In this document: positions 17,263 through 26,813 of the stretch, one piece after another
Numbering within the stretch: the first letter of the stretch is position 1
Layout: every line of letters starts with the position of its first letter
Assembly: GCA_013813765.1 (NCBI GenBank)
Contig: JACCRC010000559.1
Span: 1 to 64,000, forward strand
Origin: Deltaproteobacteria bacterium
GTDB taxonomy: Bacteria; Myxococcota_A; Polyangia; Haliangiales; Haliangiaceae
Length of the DNA: 64,000 bases
Reading direction: 5' to 3'
Position numbers and translations under genes: made by a program
The notes under the pieces: generated by a model
What the model was told of the DNA's origin: nothing
The model's input: the letters and a program-made list of their open reading frames with translations, nothing else
Database searches by the model: none

Positions 17263-17381
17263 GCGAATTCGCATAGCGCTTCCTCACGGGGAAGCCGTGG
17301 ATTCACGCATGGCCAATCCCGCTGCGGTCGGCTACCAACGTGAACGTGGCGGTGTCCCGCTGCCACTAACGACTGCCGCCT

Positions 17382-19334
17382 GTGCCTCCCCTTTTCCTCA
17401 GACTCTTCCAGCGCAGCCTGCTGTCGATCCTCGATGTGATCGGGCTGTCGATCGCGTACTGGCTCGCGTTCCTGTTCCGCTTCGAGTTCGACATCCCGTC
17501 GAGCGCGCTCGACCTCGTCTTCATCAACTGGCCGTACGTGGTCGCGACCCAGTATCTCGCGCTCTCCATCATGGGCGTGCCGCGCATGTCGTGGCGCTAC
17601 ATGACGATGCGCGACACCGTCCGCATCGCGCTCGCGATCGCGCTGTCGACCGCGGTGCTCGGTCTGCTGCGCATCGCGCTGCCGCTCCTGGTCGGGCATC
17701 GGCTCGTGTACATCCCGTTCGGCGTGATCGCGATGAACTGCGTGCTCGCGTTCCTCGCGCTCGTCGCCTCGCGCGCTCTGGTGCGCCTGCGCGGCGAGGC
17801 GATCGACCGCGAGCGCCGCAAGCCCGGGAACGCGACGCAGTTCAACGCGCTGCTCATCGGTGCCGGCGAGGCCGGCGTGATCGTGGCGCGCGAGATCCAG
17901 AATCGTCCAGACCTCGGGCTCAAGCCCGTCGGCTTTCTCGATGACGATCGCCGCAAGATCGGCACGAGCATTGGCGGTCTGCAGGTGCTCGGCACCACGA
18001 ACGACATCAAGGAGATCGCCGAGCAGAAGCGTGCGAAGCGCGCGCTGATCACGATCGCGAACGCGACTGGCCACCAGATCCGCCGGATCACGGAGCAGTG
18101 CCGCGACGCGGGCCTCGAGACGAAGATCATCCCCGGCATCTACGAGATCGTCGGCGACAAGGTGAACCTGTCGCGCATCCGCGAGGTCGCGATCGAGGAC
18201 TTGCTCGGCCGCGAGCCGGTGATCCTCGACGAGGACATCGTCGGCTCGACGATTCGCAGCCGCGTCGTGCTCATCACCGGCGCCGGCGGCAGCATCGGCT
18301 CCGAGCTCTGCCGTCAGGTCTGCCGGTTCGGTCCCGAGCGCCTGATCCTCGTCGAGCGCTACGAGAACGCGCTGTTCGAGATCCATCGCGAGCTCACCCA
18401 GGCGTTCCCGCAGGTCCCGATCGAGCCGCGCATCGGCGACGTCTGCGACGAGGAGCGCATGCTTCAGGTGTTCGAGGCGAGCAAGCCCCACGTCGTGTTC
18501 CACGCCGCCGCGCACAAGCACGTGCCGATGATGGAGTGGAACCCGGGTGAGGCCGTGAAGAACAACATCGGCGGTACGCGCGTGATCGCGGACCTGTCGG
18601 ACCGCACGGGCGTCGAGCGCTTCGTGCTCGTGTCCACCGACAAGGCGGTCAACCCCTCGTCGGTGATGGGCGCGACCAAGCGCGTCGCCGAGATCTACCT
18701 GCAGGCGCTGTCGGAGCGTTCGTCCACGCGGTTTGTCACGGTGCGGTTCGGCAACGTCCTCGGCTCGGCCGGTAGCGTGATCCCGATCTTCCGCGAGCAG
18801 ATCGCGAAGGGCGGCCCCGTCACCGTCACGCACCCCGACATGACGCGCTACTTCATGACGATCCCCGAGGCCAGCCAGCTCGTCATGCAGGCCGGCGCGA
18901 TGGGCGACGGCGGCGAGATCTTCATCCTCGACATGGGCAGCCCGGTGAAGATCGTCGACCTCGCGCGCGACCTCATCACGCTCTCGGGTCTGCGTCCCGA
19001 CGAGGACATCGAGATCCGGTTCTCGGGCGTCCGTCCCGGCGAGAAGCTCGTCGAGGAGCTCCACGCCGACGCCGAGCACGCCGACAAGACGAAGCACCCG
19101 AAGGTCTTCATCGGCCGGATCAAGCCCCACAACTGGGACATCGTGAGCTCCGCCGTCGACGTCACGCTCGACCTCGCGCAGGGCACCGACCCCGAGCTGA
19201 TCCGCAAGGCACTCGGCGAGCTGGTCCCCGAGTTCCGTGCCGTGCGGCCGTCGCGCTCTTCGCTCAAGACCACCGACCGCACCACCGACACGCTACCCGC
19301 GCTGCCGGCGCCCGAGATCACGGCGACGAACTGA
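17382..19334 (+). CDS. WbpM/PglF/CapD-type nucleotide-sugar 4,6-dehydratase, membrane bound
   Basis: This 650-residue protein has a GTG start. Four TM helices lie at about residues 13-32, 50-66, 80-100 and 110-130. A first Rossmann domain follows (LLIGAGEAG at 157-165), then the catalytic SDR domain (LITGAGGSIGSELC at 297-310). The catalytic TDK is at 419-421, and the usual SDR Tyr is Met (M429, MGATK), which is normal for this dehydratase group. These enzymes convert UDP-GlcNAc to the 4-keto-6-deoxy sugar. The facing gene pair encodes an aminotransferase and a GNAT acetyltransferase, so the set could make a UDP-4-amino or diacetamido-trideoxyhexose such as a bacillosamine or FucNAc4N type. 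The 3' end overlaps the GNAT gene by 17 bases. Confidence 0.93.
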   Translation: MPPLFLRLFQRSLLSILDVIGLSIAYWLAFLFRFEFDIPSSALDLVFINWPYVVATQYLALSIMGVPRMSWRYMTMRDTVRIALAIALSTAVLGLLRIALPLLVGHRLVYIPFGVIAMNCVLAFLALVASRALVRLRGEAIDRERRKPGNATQFNALLIGAGEAGVIVAREIQNRPDLGLKPVGFLDDDRRKIGTSIGGLQVLGTTNDIKEIAEQKRAKRALITIANATGHQIRRITEQCRDAGLETKIIPGIYEIVGDKVNLSRIREVAIEDLLGREPVILDEDIVGSTIRSRVVLITGAGGSIGSELCRQVCRFGPERLILVERYENALFEIHRELTQAFPQVPIEPRIGDVCDEERMLQVFEASKPHVVFHAAAHKHVPMMEWNPGEAVKNNIGGTRVIADLSDRTGVERFVLVSTDKAVNPSSVMGATKRVAEIYLQALSERSSTRFVTVRFGNVLGSAGSVIPIFREQIAKGGPVTVTHPDMTRYFMTIPEASQLVMQAGAMGDGGEIFILDMGSPVKIVDLARDLITLSGLRPDEDIEIRFSGVRPGEKLVEELHADAEHADKTKHPKVFIGRIKPHNWDIVSSAVDVTLDLAQGTDPELIRKALGELVPEFRAVRPSRSSLKTTDRTTDTLPALPAPEITATN

Positions 19335-19944
19335 GCAACCGCTCCATCTGCCCGCTCCACGGTCCATCATTGGCGACGCGCTGCCAGCCGAGCTGCTCGT
19401 AGAACGTCACGGCACGCGTGTTGTCGGGGTGGACCGTGAGGAGCATGCGCGGGTGCCCCCCGGCACGTGCACGCTGCTCGGCCTCGAGCATCAGCGCGCG
19501 GCCGGCACCGCTCCCGCGCACCGCCGGGTCGGTCGCGATGGAGAGCACGCCGAACGGCGGTGACTGCGCGGTCTTGGCGCTACCGATCCGCGAGTAACGC
19601 ATCGTGATCTTGATCGCACTCTTCAGCCGGTCGCGGATCATCGGGCTCAGTGCGAGCCACGGGTGCGTCGCGATGCGGAGCGCCAGGTAGCGACGGTTCG
19701 CGCGCAGGAAGCCGTTCATCGCGCCCCGGTAGATTCCCGCGGCGCAGAATCCGACGAGCTGGTGGTCACGCCACGCGCCCGTGAGCACCGCGTCGTGCGG
19801 TCCGTCCAGGAGCCACAGGTAGTAGCGGCGGATCGCCTCCGCGCCGAACGCCGTGATCGCGCTGTCGGCGAACGCACGCGTGTGAATGGTCACCACGTCG
19901 CCCAGCTGGTCATGCCGGAGCGGCGCGACGCGCACCTCGCTCAT
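19318..19944 (-). CDS. GNAT N-acetyltransferase, likely amino-sugar acetyltransferase
   Basis: This 208-residue protein has a GNAT fold with the acetyl-CoA loop VRGSGAGRALM (the Q/R-x-x-G-x-G/A pattern) after the strand VLSIATDPAV, and the C-terminal NTRAVTFYEQLGW typical of the family. The ATG overlaps the stop of the upstream DegT gene (ATGA), so the pair is co-translated. This points to acetylation of the amino group installed by that aminotransferase, as WecD does with WecE. The exact substrate is inferred. Confidence 0.85.
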   Translation of the reverse strand: MSEVRVAPLRHDQLGDVVTIHTRAFADSAITAFGAEAIRRYYLWLLDGPHDAVLTGAWRDHQLVGFCAAGIYRGAMNGFLRANRRYLALRIATHPWLALSPMIRDRLKSAIKITMRYSRIGSAKTAQSPPFGVLSIATDPAVRGSGAGRALMLEAEQRARAGGHPRMLLTVHPDNTRAVTFYEQLGWQRVANDGPWSGQMERLLSSSP

Positions 19945-21140
19945 TGTAGCGACCGGATCGCGTCCGCGACGAGCTCGACGTCATCACGGGTCATCCCCGG
20001 ATACAGCGGGAGCGTGACCAGGCGGGGCCACAACCCCGCGGCGACCGGGAACAGCTGGGTCGTGAGGGCGTAGGCCTGACGGTAGTACGGCTGCATGTGC
20101 AGCGGCTGCCAGTGCACCGACGACGCGACGCCGCGCTCCTTGAGGCCGTCGATGAACGCGTCGCGGCCCTTCGTCCACACCTCCAGATCGAGTCGGATCG
20201 AGTAGAGGTGCCACGAGTGGCGTCGGTTCGCGTCCTCGGTGGGACGTTCGAGCCCGGGGATCCCCGCGAGCGCGACCTCGTACATCGCCGCCACCGCGCG
20301 GCGTGCCTCCCACAGCTCCTCGGCGCGCGCGAGCTGGACACGCCCGATCGCGGAGGCGATGTCCGTCAGGTTGTACTTGAAGCCCGGCGCGACGATCTCG
20401 TAGTACCAGGAGCCCGCGGCGGTGTAGCGCTTCCACGCGTCCTTCGACATGCCGTGCAGCGACATGAGGCGCATGCGATCGGCGTACGTGTCATCGTCGG
20501 TGACGGCCATGCCACCCTCGCCGGTGGTGATGCACTTGTTCGCGTAGAACGAGAAGCAGGTGATCGCGGCCGTGGTGCCGACCGCGCGCCACGGTGCGCT
20601 GCCGTTCGTGCGCGTGAACGCGGGCAGCGTATGAGCGGCGTCCTCGATCACGGAGATGCCGTGCGTGGCGGCGAGCGCATTGACCGCATCGACATCGGCC
20701 ATCTGCCCGGCGTAGTGCATCGGGATGATCGCGCGCACGCGGCCGTACGGGCCGAACACGCCCGCCGCAGGTTGGCCCGCCGCGATCTGCTCGAGCGTGC
20801 GCGCGGCTGCGGCGACGTCGATGCACTGCGTGCGCGGGTCACAGTCGACGAACACCGGAACTGCGTCGAAGTACCGTACGACCTCGGCGGTCGCGGCGAA
20901 CGTCATCGTCGGCACGAGCACGAGCTCGCCGCGCTGCAGTCCAACAGCTTCGAGCGCGAGGTGCAGTGCCGCGGTGCACGAGTTGAGCGCGACCGCATGC
21001 TTCGCTCCGACATAGCGCGCGAACTCCGCCTCGAACTCCCTCGTCTGTGCGCCGGTCGTGAGCCACCCCGAGCGCAGGCACGTCACGACGGCCGCGATCT
21101 CCTCCTCGCCGATCGTCGGCTTGAAGAACGGGACCTTCAC
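19941..21140 (-). CDS. DegT/DnrJ/EryC1 sugar aminotransferase
   Basis: This 399-residue PLP enzyme has the sugar-aminotransferase hallmarks: VPTMTFAATAEVV, VIEDAAHTLPAF, and the internal-aldimine Lys in SFYANKCITTGEGG. PLP-dependent transfer of an amino group from glutamate to a 4-keto nucleotide sugar is the expected reaction. The product of the facing WbpM/PglF-type dehydratase is a good candidate substrate, and the downstream GNAT enzyme overlaps this gene by four bases. It overlaps the upstream sugar transferase gene by four bases too, so the three minus-strand genes 19318-21802 form one operon. Confidence 0.92.
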   Translation of the reverse strand: MKVPFFKPTIGEEEIAAVVTCLRSGWLTTGAQTREFEAEFARYVGAKHAVALNSCTAALHLALEAVGLQRGELVLVPTMTFAATAEVVRYFDAVPVFVDCDPRTQCIDVAAAARTLEQIAAGQPAAGVFGPYGRVRAIIPMHYAGQMADVDAVNALAATHGISVIEDAAHTLPAFTRTNGSAPWRAVGTTAAITCFSFYANKCITTGEGGMAVTDDDTYADRMRLMSLHGMSKDAWKRYTAAGSWYYEIVAPGFKYNLTDIASAIGRVQLARAEELWEARRAVAAMYEVALAGIPGLERPTEDANRRHSWHLYSIRLDLEVWTKGRDAFIDGLKERGVASSVHWQPLHMQPYYRQAYALTTQLFPVAAGLWPRLVTLPLYPGMTRDDVELVADAIRSLQ

Positions 21141-21802
21141 GACGTCGTCTCCGCGTTCAGATCCTCGATCCGGCGGCGAGCTTCCTCGACGATCGGATCA
21201 TCACCACCGCGGCGGATCACCGCGAGTGCGGTCTGCGCGATCAGCCGTAGGTCATCGGCCACCGAGCTGCGCTCGAGACCTTCGAGCGCGAGCTGCAACT
21301 TCATCGGCATCACGACCTCGGTATATGCCCGCTCGCGGTCGTGTGCGAGCGCCAGGAGCTCTTCCTCTCCTCGGAACGACAGCGAGGCGAGGTCAGTGAG
21401 GCCAGGCCGCACATCCAGCAGCGGACGCCACTCCGGGCGATAGCGCGCGACGTAGTCCGGGACCTCGGGGCGCGGCCCGACGATGCTCATGTCGCCGCGA
21501 ACGACGTTCCACAGCTGTGGCAGCTCGTCGAGCTTGGTTCGCCGCAGAAGCGCGCCGACGCGGGTGATCCGCTTGTCACCATGCGCCGTGATCTGCGCGC
21601 CCTCTCCACCGGTGGTCATCGTGCGGAGCTTCATGATCCGGAACGGTCGGCCGCCGCGACCGACGCGCGTCTGAACGAACATCGCCGGACCGGGCGAATC
21701 GAGCTTCACCGCTGCAGCGAGCACCGCGAGGAGCGGCGCACCGACGAGCAGAGCGCCCCCGGCGAGCGTCACGTCGAGCAGACGTTTGAGGCCAAGCGCC
21801 AT
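21137..21802 (-). CDS. Polyprenyl-phosphate sugar-1-phosphate transferase (initiating enzyme)
   Basis: I chose the ATG at 21802 ([11 protein letters not shown]), giving 221 residues, because the family begins with this KRLLDV motif before its single re-entrant helix (about residues 12-32). The bacterial sugar transferase core follows: [36 protein letters not shown] and [10 protein letters not shown]. It is the short monotopic type (PglC/EpsL-like), without the extra N-terminal TM bundle of WbaP/WcaJ. It should start repeat-unit assembly on undecaprenyl phosphate at the inner membrane. The downstream aminotransferase and acetyltransferase fit a diacetamido-sugar-1-phosphate donor. Confidence 0.92.
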   Translation of the reverse strand: MALGLKRLLDVTLAGGALLVGAPLLAVLAAAVKLDSPGPAMFVQTRVGRGGRPFRIMKLRTMTTGGEGAQITAHGDKRITRVGALLRRTKLDELPQLWNVVRGDMSIVGPRPEVPDYVARYRPEWRPLLDVRPGLTDLASLSFRGEEELLALAHDRERAYTEVVMPMKLQLALEGLERSSVADDLRLIAQTALAVIRRGGDDPIVEEARRRIEDLNAETTS

Positions 21803-21863
21803 CGCTGGAAGCTTAGACCACCTTGCGCCATCTCGACCAAGCAGACAGACTGTTCCCGCCGCC

Positions 21864-23264
21864 ATGGCGAGCACCGTCGACCGGGTTTATATGCGTAGCC
21901 CCATCTGGGTCCAGCAGGCCCTCGTGGCGGTGTATGGCGCATGGTGGTACCGGCGGCGGTTCAACCCAGCGTTTCATCGCATCGTCGACGAATTCGAGCA
22001 GCGCGAGCGCTGCACCGCCGATCAGTTCCACGCCTATCAAGCGACGCAGCTCGCGACGCTGTTCGGTCATGCGGCGAAGTCTGCGTACTACAAGCCGCTG
22101 CTCACGGCGCTCGACACGCGTGATCCTCACACCGCGCTCGCGAAGCTGCCGTTCCTGACGAAGGAGACGCTGCGACGCTCGGCGACACAGCTGCTCACAG
22201 CGACGCCGCCACGCGGAACGATCATCCAGCGCTCGAGCGGCACGACCGGCACCCCGAGCGAGATCTACTTCACGCGAGAGCTGCACTCGTTCGAGCTCGC
22301 GGTACCCGAGGCGCGCAATCTGCGCTGGGCCGGTGTCGACTACCGCTCGCGCCGCGTGATGTTCGGTGCGCGCAAGATCGCGCGGTGGGATCAGGCGGAG
22401 CCACCGTTCTGGCGGGTCAACCCCGTCGAGAGCATGGCGTACTGCTCCATCTACCACCTGTCGCCGAAGAACATGCACTCGTACGTGAAGTTCCTCGCCG
22501 CGTATCACCCCGCCGTCGTGATGGGCTACCCCGCGTCGCTGACCACGCTGGCGAGCTTCATCCTCGAGAACGGTCTGCGTCTCCCGTCGGCACGAGCGGT
22601 CATCACGACCTCGGAGACGGTGACCGCGGAGACGCGGCGGCTGCTCGAGCAGGTCTGGGGCTGCAAGGTATGGGATCGGTACGGCGCGGTGGAGTGCTGC
22701 CTGTTCGCGTCGCAATGCGAGCACGGTCGCTATCACGTGTCCCCCGACGCCGGCCTTGTCGAGATCGTCGACGCCGCTGGCAAGCCGTGTGCGCCCGGGG
22801 TGATCGGCGAGGTCGTCGCCACCGGCCTTCACAACATGTTGCAGCCGCTGATCCGCTACCGGCTCGGTGATGCCGCGCGGTGGGCGGTGGATCAGTCGTG
22901 TGCGTGCGGCCGTGCGATGCCAATCCTCGAGGCGATCGAGGGTCGGTTCGAGGACATTTGCGTCACGCCCGATGGCCGCGAGGTGCTGCGGTTTGACACC
23001 GTGTTCAAGGGCGTCGCGACGATCCGCGAGGCGCAGGTGATCCAGCGTGCGCCGGATCTGTTCCACATCCTCGTGATCCCGGCCGCCGGCTTCAGCGATG
23101 CCGACGTGCGCACGCTGCAGGCGAACATGCAGCTTCACGTCGGTGACGTGCGCACCGAGATCGTCCGCGTGACCGAAATCCCGCGATCGTCGTCGGGGAA
23201 GTTCCGCGCGGTGCTGTGCGAGCTGACTGCCGAGCAGAAGCGCGGACTTACCGGGCGGGTGTGA
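21864..23264 (+). CDS. PaaK/CapK-like adenylate-forming enzyme
   Basis: This 466-residue protein starts at the ATG at 21864; a further in-frame ATG at 21891 is possible. ANL-superfamily landmarks are clear: the phosphate loop QRSSGTTGTPSEIYF, GYPASLTTLASF, the adenylate motif DRYGAVECC, and the C-terminal EIPRSSSGKFRAV containing the catalytic Lys. CapK-like members of the phenylacetate-CoA ligase family often sit in capsule loci, where their substrates are mostly unknown; activation of an acyl or amino-acid group for glycan decoration is plausible. It is divergent from the sugar transferase with 61 bases between, and it overlaps the next glycosyltransferase by one base. Confidence 0.88.
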   Translation: MASTVDRVYMRSPIWVQQALVAVYGAWWYRRRFNPAFHRIVDEFEQRERCTADQFHAYQATQLATLFGHAAKSAYYKPLLTALDTRDPHTALAKLPFLTKETLRRSATQLLTATPPRGTIIQRSSGTTGTPSEIYFTRELHSFELAVPEARNLRWAGVDYRSRRVMFGARKIARWDQAEPPFWRVNPVESMAYCSIYHLSPKNMHSYVKFLAAYHPAVVMGYPASLTTLASFILENGLRLPSARAVITTSETVTAETRRLLEQVWGCKVWDRYGAVECCLFASQCEHGRYHVSPDAGLVEIVDAAGKPCAPGVIGEVVATGLHNMLQPLIRYRLGDAARWAVDQSCACGRAMPILEAIEGRFEDICVTPDGREVLRFDTVFKGVATIREAQVIQRAPDLFHILVIPAAGFSDADVRTLQANMQLHVGDVRTEIVRVTEIPRSSSGKFRAVLCELTAEQKRGLTGRV

Positions 23265-24376
23265 TGCACATCCTCCATGTCATCGATGGGCTGGGTCTCG
23301 GTGGCGCCGAGCGCATGCTCGTCGATATCGCGAACCAAACCGTTGCGGACGGCCACGAAGCCTCGGTGTGCGTGACGCGGTCCAACGTCACCCTCGAGCC
23401 CGCGCTCGATCCGCGGATCAACAGGCTCGTGCTGAACCGGAAGCGCCGAGTGTCGGTGGCGAAGATGCTCCGGTTCACCCGCTGGGTTCGTGAGCAGCGC
23501 GTCGACGTGCTGCACGTGCACCTGCGCTCGAACCTCTCGTTCGTGCTGCCGCTGCGGATCATGCGCCTCGTGCGGCAGCCGATCGTGTTTCACGATCACT
23601 TCGGCGGGATCGAGACCGATCAATCGATCCCTCCGTGGTTCCGCGTCGCGAGCCGGTTCATCGCGCACTACGTCGGCGTCTACGACCGGCTCTCGGCATG
23701 GGCGCAGCGCGCCGGCGTCCCTGCGAACCGCACCACGACGATCACGAACACGCTCGATCTGTCGCGGCTTCGCGCTGGTGTGCCGGGCGATCTGCGCAAG
23801 GAGCTCGCGGTCCCCGACGGATCAGCGCTCGCCGTGCTCGTCGCGACGGTTCGGCGCGACAAGGGCATCGAGGTCCTGCTCGACGCGGTCTCGCAATCTC
23901 GCCATCGCGGAACGTTGTGCGTGGTGATCGTGGGGGCAGATGGCGAACCCGACTACGTCGCGAGCGTCCGCAGCAGGTGGAAGGAGCTCGGACTCGAGGA
24001 CACGGTGCACTTCCTCGGCCCGCGCACGGATGTACCCGCCTTGCTGGCGGCGGCAGACCTCGGCCTCGTGACCTCGCACACCGAATCCGGCCCGCTGGTG
24101 CTGATCGAGTACCTCGCCGCCGGACTGCCGGTCGTGTCGACCGAGGTCGGTGACATCGGCCGCCGGCTCGCCGCGATGAGTGTGCCGGGCTTCGTACCTC
24201 CCGGCGATCCCCGCGCATTCGCGGAGAAGCTCGACGCGCTGCTCGATCTCCCTCGCTCCGCTCGCCAGCAACGCGGTTCCGATGGGCGCACGAAGCTCGA
24301 GACGGGCTGGGACATCCGATCGACGATGCCGAGGTGGTACGAGCTCTATCGATCAGCGATCCAGACGCGGCGATGA
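23264..24376 (+). CDS. Glycosyltransferase family 4 (GT-B)
   Basis: The ATG at 23264 overlaps the previous stop by one base, giving 370 residues. The N-terminal MHILHVIDGLGLGGAERML is the typical GT4 acceptor-domain start. The donor domain has VATVRRDKGIEVLLDAV, LGPRTDVPALLAAAD and the E-x7-E motif ESGPLVLIEYLAAG. It should be a cytoplasmic, membrane-associated retaining transferase that extends the lipid-linked glycan. Donor and linkage cannot be read. It overlaps the next glycosyltransferase by four bases (ATGA). Confidence 0.92.
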   Translation: MHILHVIDGLGLGGAERMLVDIANQTVADGHEASVCVTRSNVTLEPALDPRINRLVLNRKRRVSVAKMLRFTRWVREQRVDVLHVHLRSNLSFVLPLRIMRLVRQPIVFHDHFGGIETDQSIPPWFRVASRFIAHYVGVYDRLSAWAQRAGVPANRTTTITNTLDLSRLRAGVPGDLRKELAVPDGSALAVLVATVRRDKGIEVLLDAVSQSRHRGTLCVVIVGADGEPDYVASVRSRWKELGLEDTVHFLGPRTDVPALLAAADLGLVTSHTESGPLVLIEYLAAGLPVVSTEVGDIGRRLAAMSVPGFVPPGDPRAFAEKLDALLDLPRSARQQRGSDGRTKLETGWDIRSTMPRWYELYRSAIQTRR

Positions 24377-25443
24377 CCTTCTCAGGCGTGCTCGTCGTGG
24401 GAACGTTCCTCTCGGAGTCCGGGCGGAACGCGAGCTACTGCGAGGAGCTCGCCACGCGCCTGGAAGGCACAGGTCTCCGTGTGACGCGAACGTCGCCTCA
24501 GGTCGGTCGCATCCCTCGGCTCGTGGACATGCTCGCGACCGCACTTCGCCGGCGCGCCGACTACGACGTCGCGCACGTCGATGTGTTCTCGGGGGCCGCG
24601 TTCGTGTGGGCGGAGCTCGTCTGCTTCGAGCTTCGCCGGCTGCGCAAGCCGTACGTGCTCACTCTTCATGGAGGCAACCTGCCGGGGTTCGCGGCGCGGT
24701 GGCCCACGCGTGTACGCCATCTGCTCGCCTCGGCGGCGGTCGTCACGGCGCCGTCACGGTACCTCGGCGAACAAATGGCAGCGTACCGCCGTGACCTCGT
24801 CGTGCTGCCGAACGCGATCGATCTGCGAGCCTACAAGTTCCAGCATCGCGAGCGGCCGGCGCCGCGGCTGGTGTGGGTGCGCGCACTCCACAGCATCTAC
24901 AACCCGGTGCTCGCGGTTGACGTGCTCGCACAGCTCGTTGCGCACTCTCCCGGCGCGACGCTCGTCATGGTCGGTCCCGAGAAGGGAGACGGGTCCAAGC
25001 AGGCCGTCGAAGATCGCGCTCGCGCGCTCGGAGTCTCCGAGCGTGTGGAGCTCGTCGGCGGTGTCGCGAGGTCGGAGGTGGCGGCGCACCTCGCGCGCGC
25101 CGATATCCTGCTCAACACGACCAACGTCGACAACACCCCGCTGTCCGTGCTCGAGGCGCTCGCCTGCGGCCTCGTCGTCGTGTCCACCAACGCGGGTGGG
25201 CTGCCGTATCTGCTCTCCCACCAGCGCGAAGCGCTGCTGGTGCCGCGACGCGATGCATCGGCGATGACCGCCGCCGTGCGCCGCGTCCTTGAAGAACCCG
25301 GGCTGGCGGGCCGGCTCTCGCGCGGCGGCAGGGCGCTCGCCGAAGCGTGCGATTGGAGCGTCGTGCTCGATCAGTGGATCGGCACGCTCGCAGGCGCGAG
25401 CGTCGCAGGCGCAGGAGGTCGCGGGCGCGGGACCGACGAGTAG
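24373..25443 (+). CDS. Glycosyltransferase family 4 (GT-B)
   Basis: This 356-residue protein starts at MTFSGVLVVGTFL, overlapping the previous stop (ATGA). GT-B features are LTLHGGNLPGF in the acceptor domain, LVWVRALHSIYNPVLAVDVLAQL at the domain switch, and LLNTTNVDNTPLSVLEALACG in the donor site, where the first Glu of E-x7-E is replaced by Asp. The 3' end overlaps the convergent Wzy-type gene by 73 bases. Its position as last gene of the 21864-25443 operon suggests a later step in repeat-unit assembly. Confidence 0.9.
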   Translation: MTFSGVLVVGTFLSESGRNASYCEELATRLEGTGLRVTRTSPQVGRIPRLVDMLATALRRRADYDVAHVDVFSGAAFVWAELVCFELRRLRKPYVLTLHGGNLPGFAARWPTRVRHLLASAAVVTAPSRYLGEQMAAYRRDLVVLPNAIDLRAYKFQHRERPAPRLVWVRALHSIYNPVLAVDVLAQLVAHSPGATLVMVGPEKGDGSKQAVEDRARALGVSERVELVGGVARSEVAAHLARADILLNTTNVDNTPLSVLEALACGLVVVSTNAGGLPYLLSHQREALLVPRRDASAMTAAVRRVLEEPGLAGRLSRGGRALAEACDWSVVLDQWIGTLAGASVAGAGGRGRGTDE

Positions 25444-26747
25444 GCGATCGAGCACGCCAGTCCGAACAGGAATGAAGGCGCGGCGATTCGCATCGCATTG
25501 ATCAGCAGGAACAGCACGAACCAGACCAGCATACTGGCCACGAGCGCTCTCGCGAGCAACGACCTCGTCTGCACGATGGTCCGGAACCCGAGCACCCCGA
25601 GAAGAATCATCGCGAGCGCGCCCAGCAGGCCGTGCTCCGCGAGCGAGCGCGTGAACTCGGTGTGGGCCGCGACGCGATCGCCGTTCTCGTTGCGGATCGT
25701 GGATGCCACGCCCGGCCCCACGCCGAGCGCGATGTTGTCCGCGAAGATCTCGAGGTCCGCGCGCGCGAGCGTGTCGCGATTACTCACGCGGGTGTTCGTG
25801 TAGCGCTCGACGAGCTTGCCCTGGGTAAAGTTGTCGAGACGCGGGATCACCACATAGTTTGCCACGGCCGTGACGAGCGTCGCGACGAGGAACAGCGTGA
25901 TCCGCGTCCTGCTGCTGCGGACCAAATAGAACATTGCCGCGAGCAGGCCACCGAGCGCGACGACGAGGCCACCGCGCGAGAACGTGAGCGCGCATTGCGC
26001 TCCGAGGACGACGCCGAGCACGATCAATGGCCAGCGCATCGCCGGCGGGTGCATGCGTCCGAACAACATCAGGAACGCCAGCAGCATCCCGAGTCCCAGC
26101 ATCGCCGACACCTGGTTCGGACCGAAGCCGCCGCTGGTGATCGCGTTCGATTGACCGTTGAACGCGAGGTCTGCGGCGCTCACCGTCGAGAAGTACGAGA
26201 TCGCCGCGATGGCCACGATCGGCGCGATGGTCGCGAAGAACGTGGTGACAAGCTGCTGCGAGCTCAGTCGGAGGTTCGAAAAGAACACGACGCAAAGCGC
26301 GAGCGACAGCGGTCCCGACAAATTGAAGCTGATCACCTGCCGCGCGAGGTCCCCTTCGACGGCGAGTACCGTGAGGATGACCGACGGCAGCAGCAGCGCG
26401 AGGTAGCCGAGCGCGAGGCCAACGTTGCGGCGCAGCTGCACCCGCGTCAACGCCACGATCAGCACGACGCACACCGCGTACTTGCCGTACTCCCAGAACA
26501 CGCCGGCGCGATTCATGCGCCACAGCACCTCGGCACCGGCGATGTACCCGGCGACATACGCGGTTTGGTACAGTGGCCGACGCGCGGCGACCAGCACGCC
26601 CGCGGCGACGCACAGCAGCGCGTGAGCCGTAGCCACAAACGGGAGCGACCGCATCCCCCACGCGAGCACGATATGACCGACTACGAACGCGGCGATCGCT
26701 AGCGTGTAGGTCTTGGCGGGCAGGCCGGTGTTGGCGGTCGGCTTCAT
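25371..26747 (-). CDS. Second Wzy/WaaL-type O-antigen polymerase or ligase
   Basis: This 458-residue protein has about 11-12 TM helices. Wzy_C landmarks include GGFGPNQVSAMLGLG, the SRGGL turn (LTFSRGGLVVALGG), and the periplasmic loop ending HTEFTRSLAEHGLLGAL. It lacks the TPR tail of the homologue at 13687-15957. The C-terminus is Pro/Ala-rich and lies over the 3' end of the opposing glycosyltransferase gene (73 bases). Two such proteins in one locus suggest separate polymerase and ligase roles or two glycans. Confidence 0.88.
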   Translation of the reverse strand: MKPTANTGLPAKTYTLAIAAFVVGHIVLAWGMRSLPFVATAHALLCVAAGVLVAARRPLYQTAYVAGYIAGAEVLWRMNRAGVFWEYGKYAVCVVLIVALTRVQLRRNVGLALGYLALLLPSVILTVLAVEGDLARQVISFNLSGPLSLALCVVFFSNLRLSSQQLVTTFFATIAPIVAIAAISYFSTVSAADLAFNGQSNAITSGGFGPNQVSAMLGLGMLLAFLMLFGRMHPPAMRWPLIVLGVVLGAQCALTFSRGGLVVALGGLLAAMFYLVRSSRTRITLFLVATLVTAVANYVVIPRLDNFTQGKLVERYTNTRVSNRDTLARADLEIFADNIALGVGPGVASTIRNENGDRVAAHTEFTRSLAEHGLLGALAMILLGVLGFRTIVQTRSLLARALVASMLVWFVLFLLINAMRIAAPSFLFGLACSIAYSSVPRPRPPAPATLAPASVPIH

Positions 26748-26813
26748 CTTGGGACGGCCACGCGATCTACCACGAGGCGCGGCACATCGAGCGTTAGTTC
26801 CCGAGGGGGTCGG

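Noticed and set aside
17278-17295. GCTTCC/GGAAGC hairpin as an intrinsic terminator after the gene at 16693
   Set aside because: Only six base pairs and no following T-run; such hairpins are expected by chance at this GC content.
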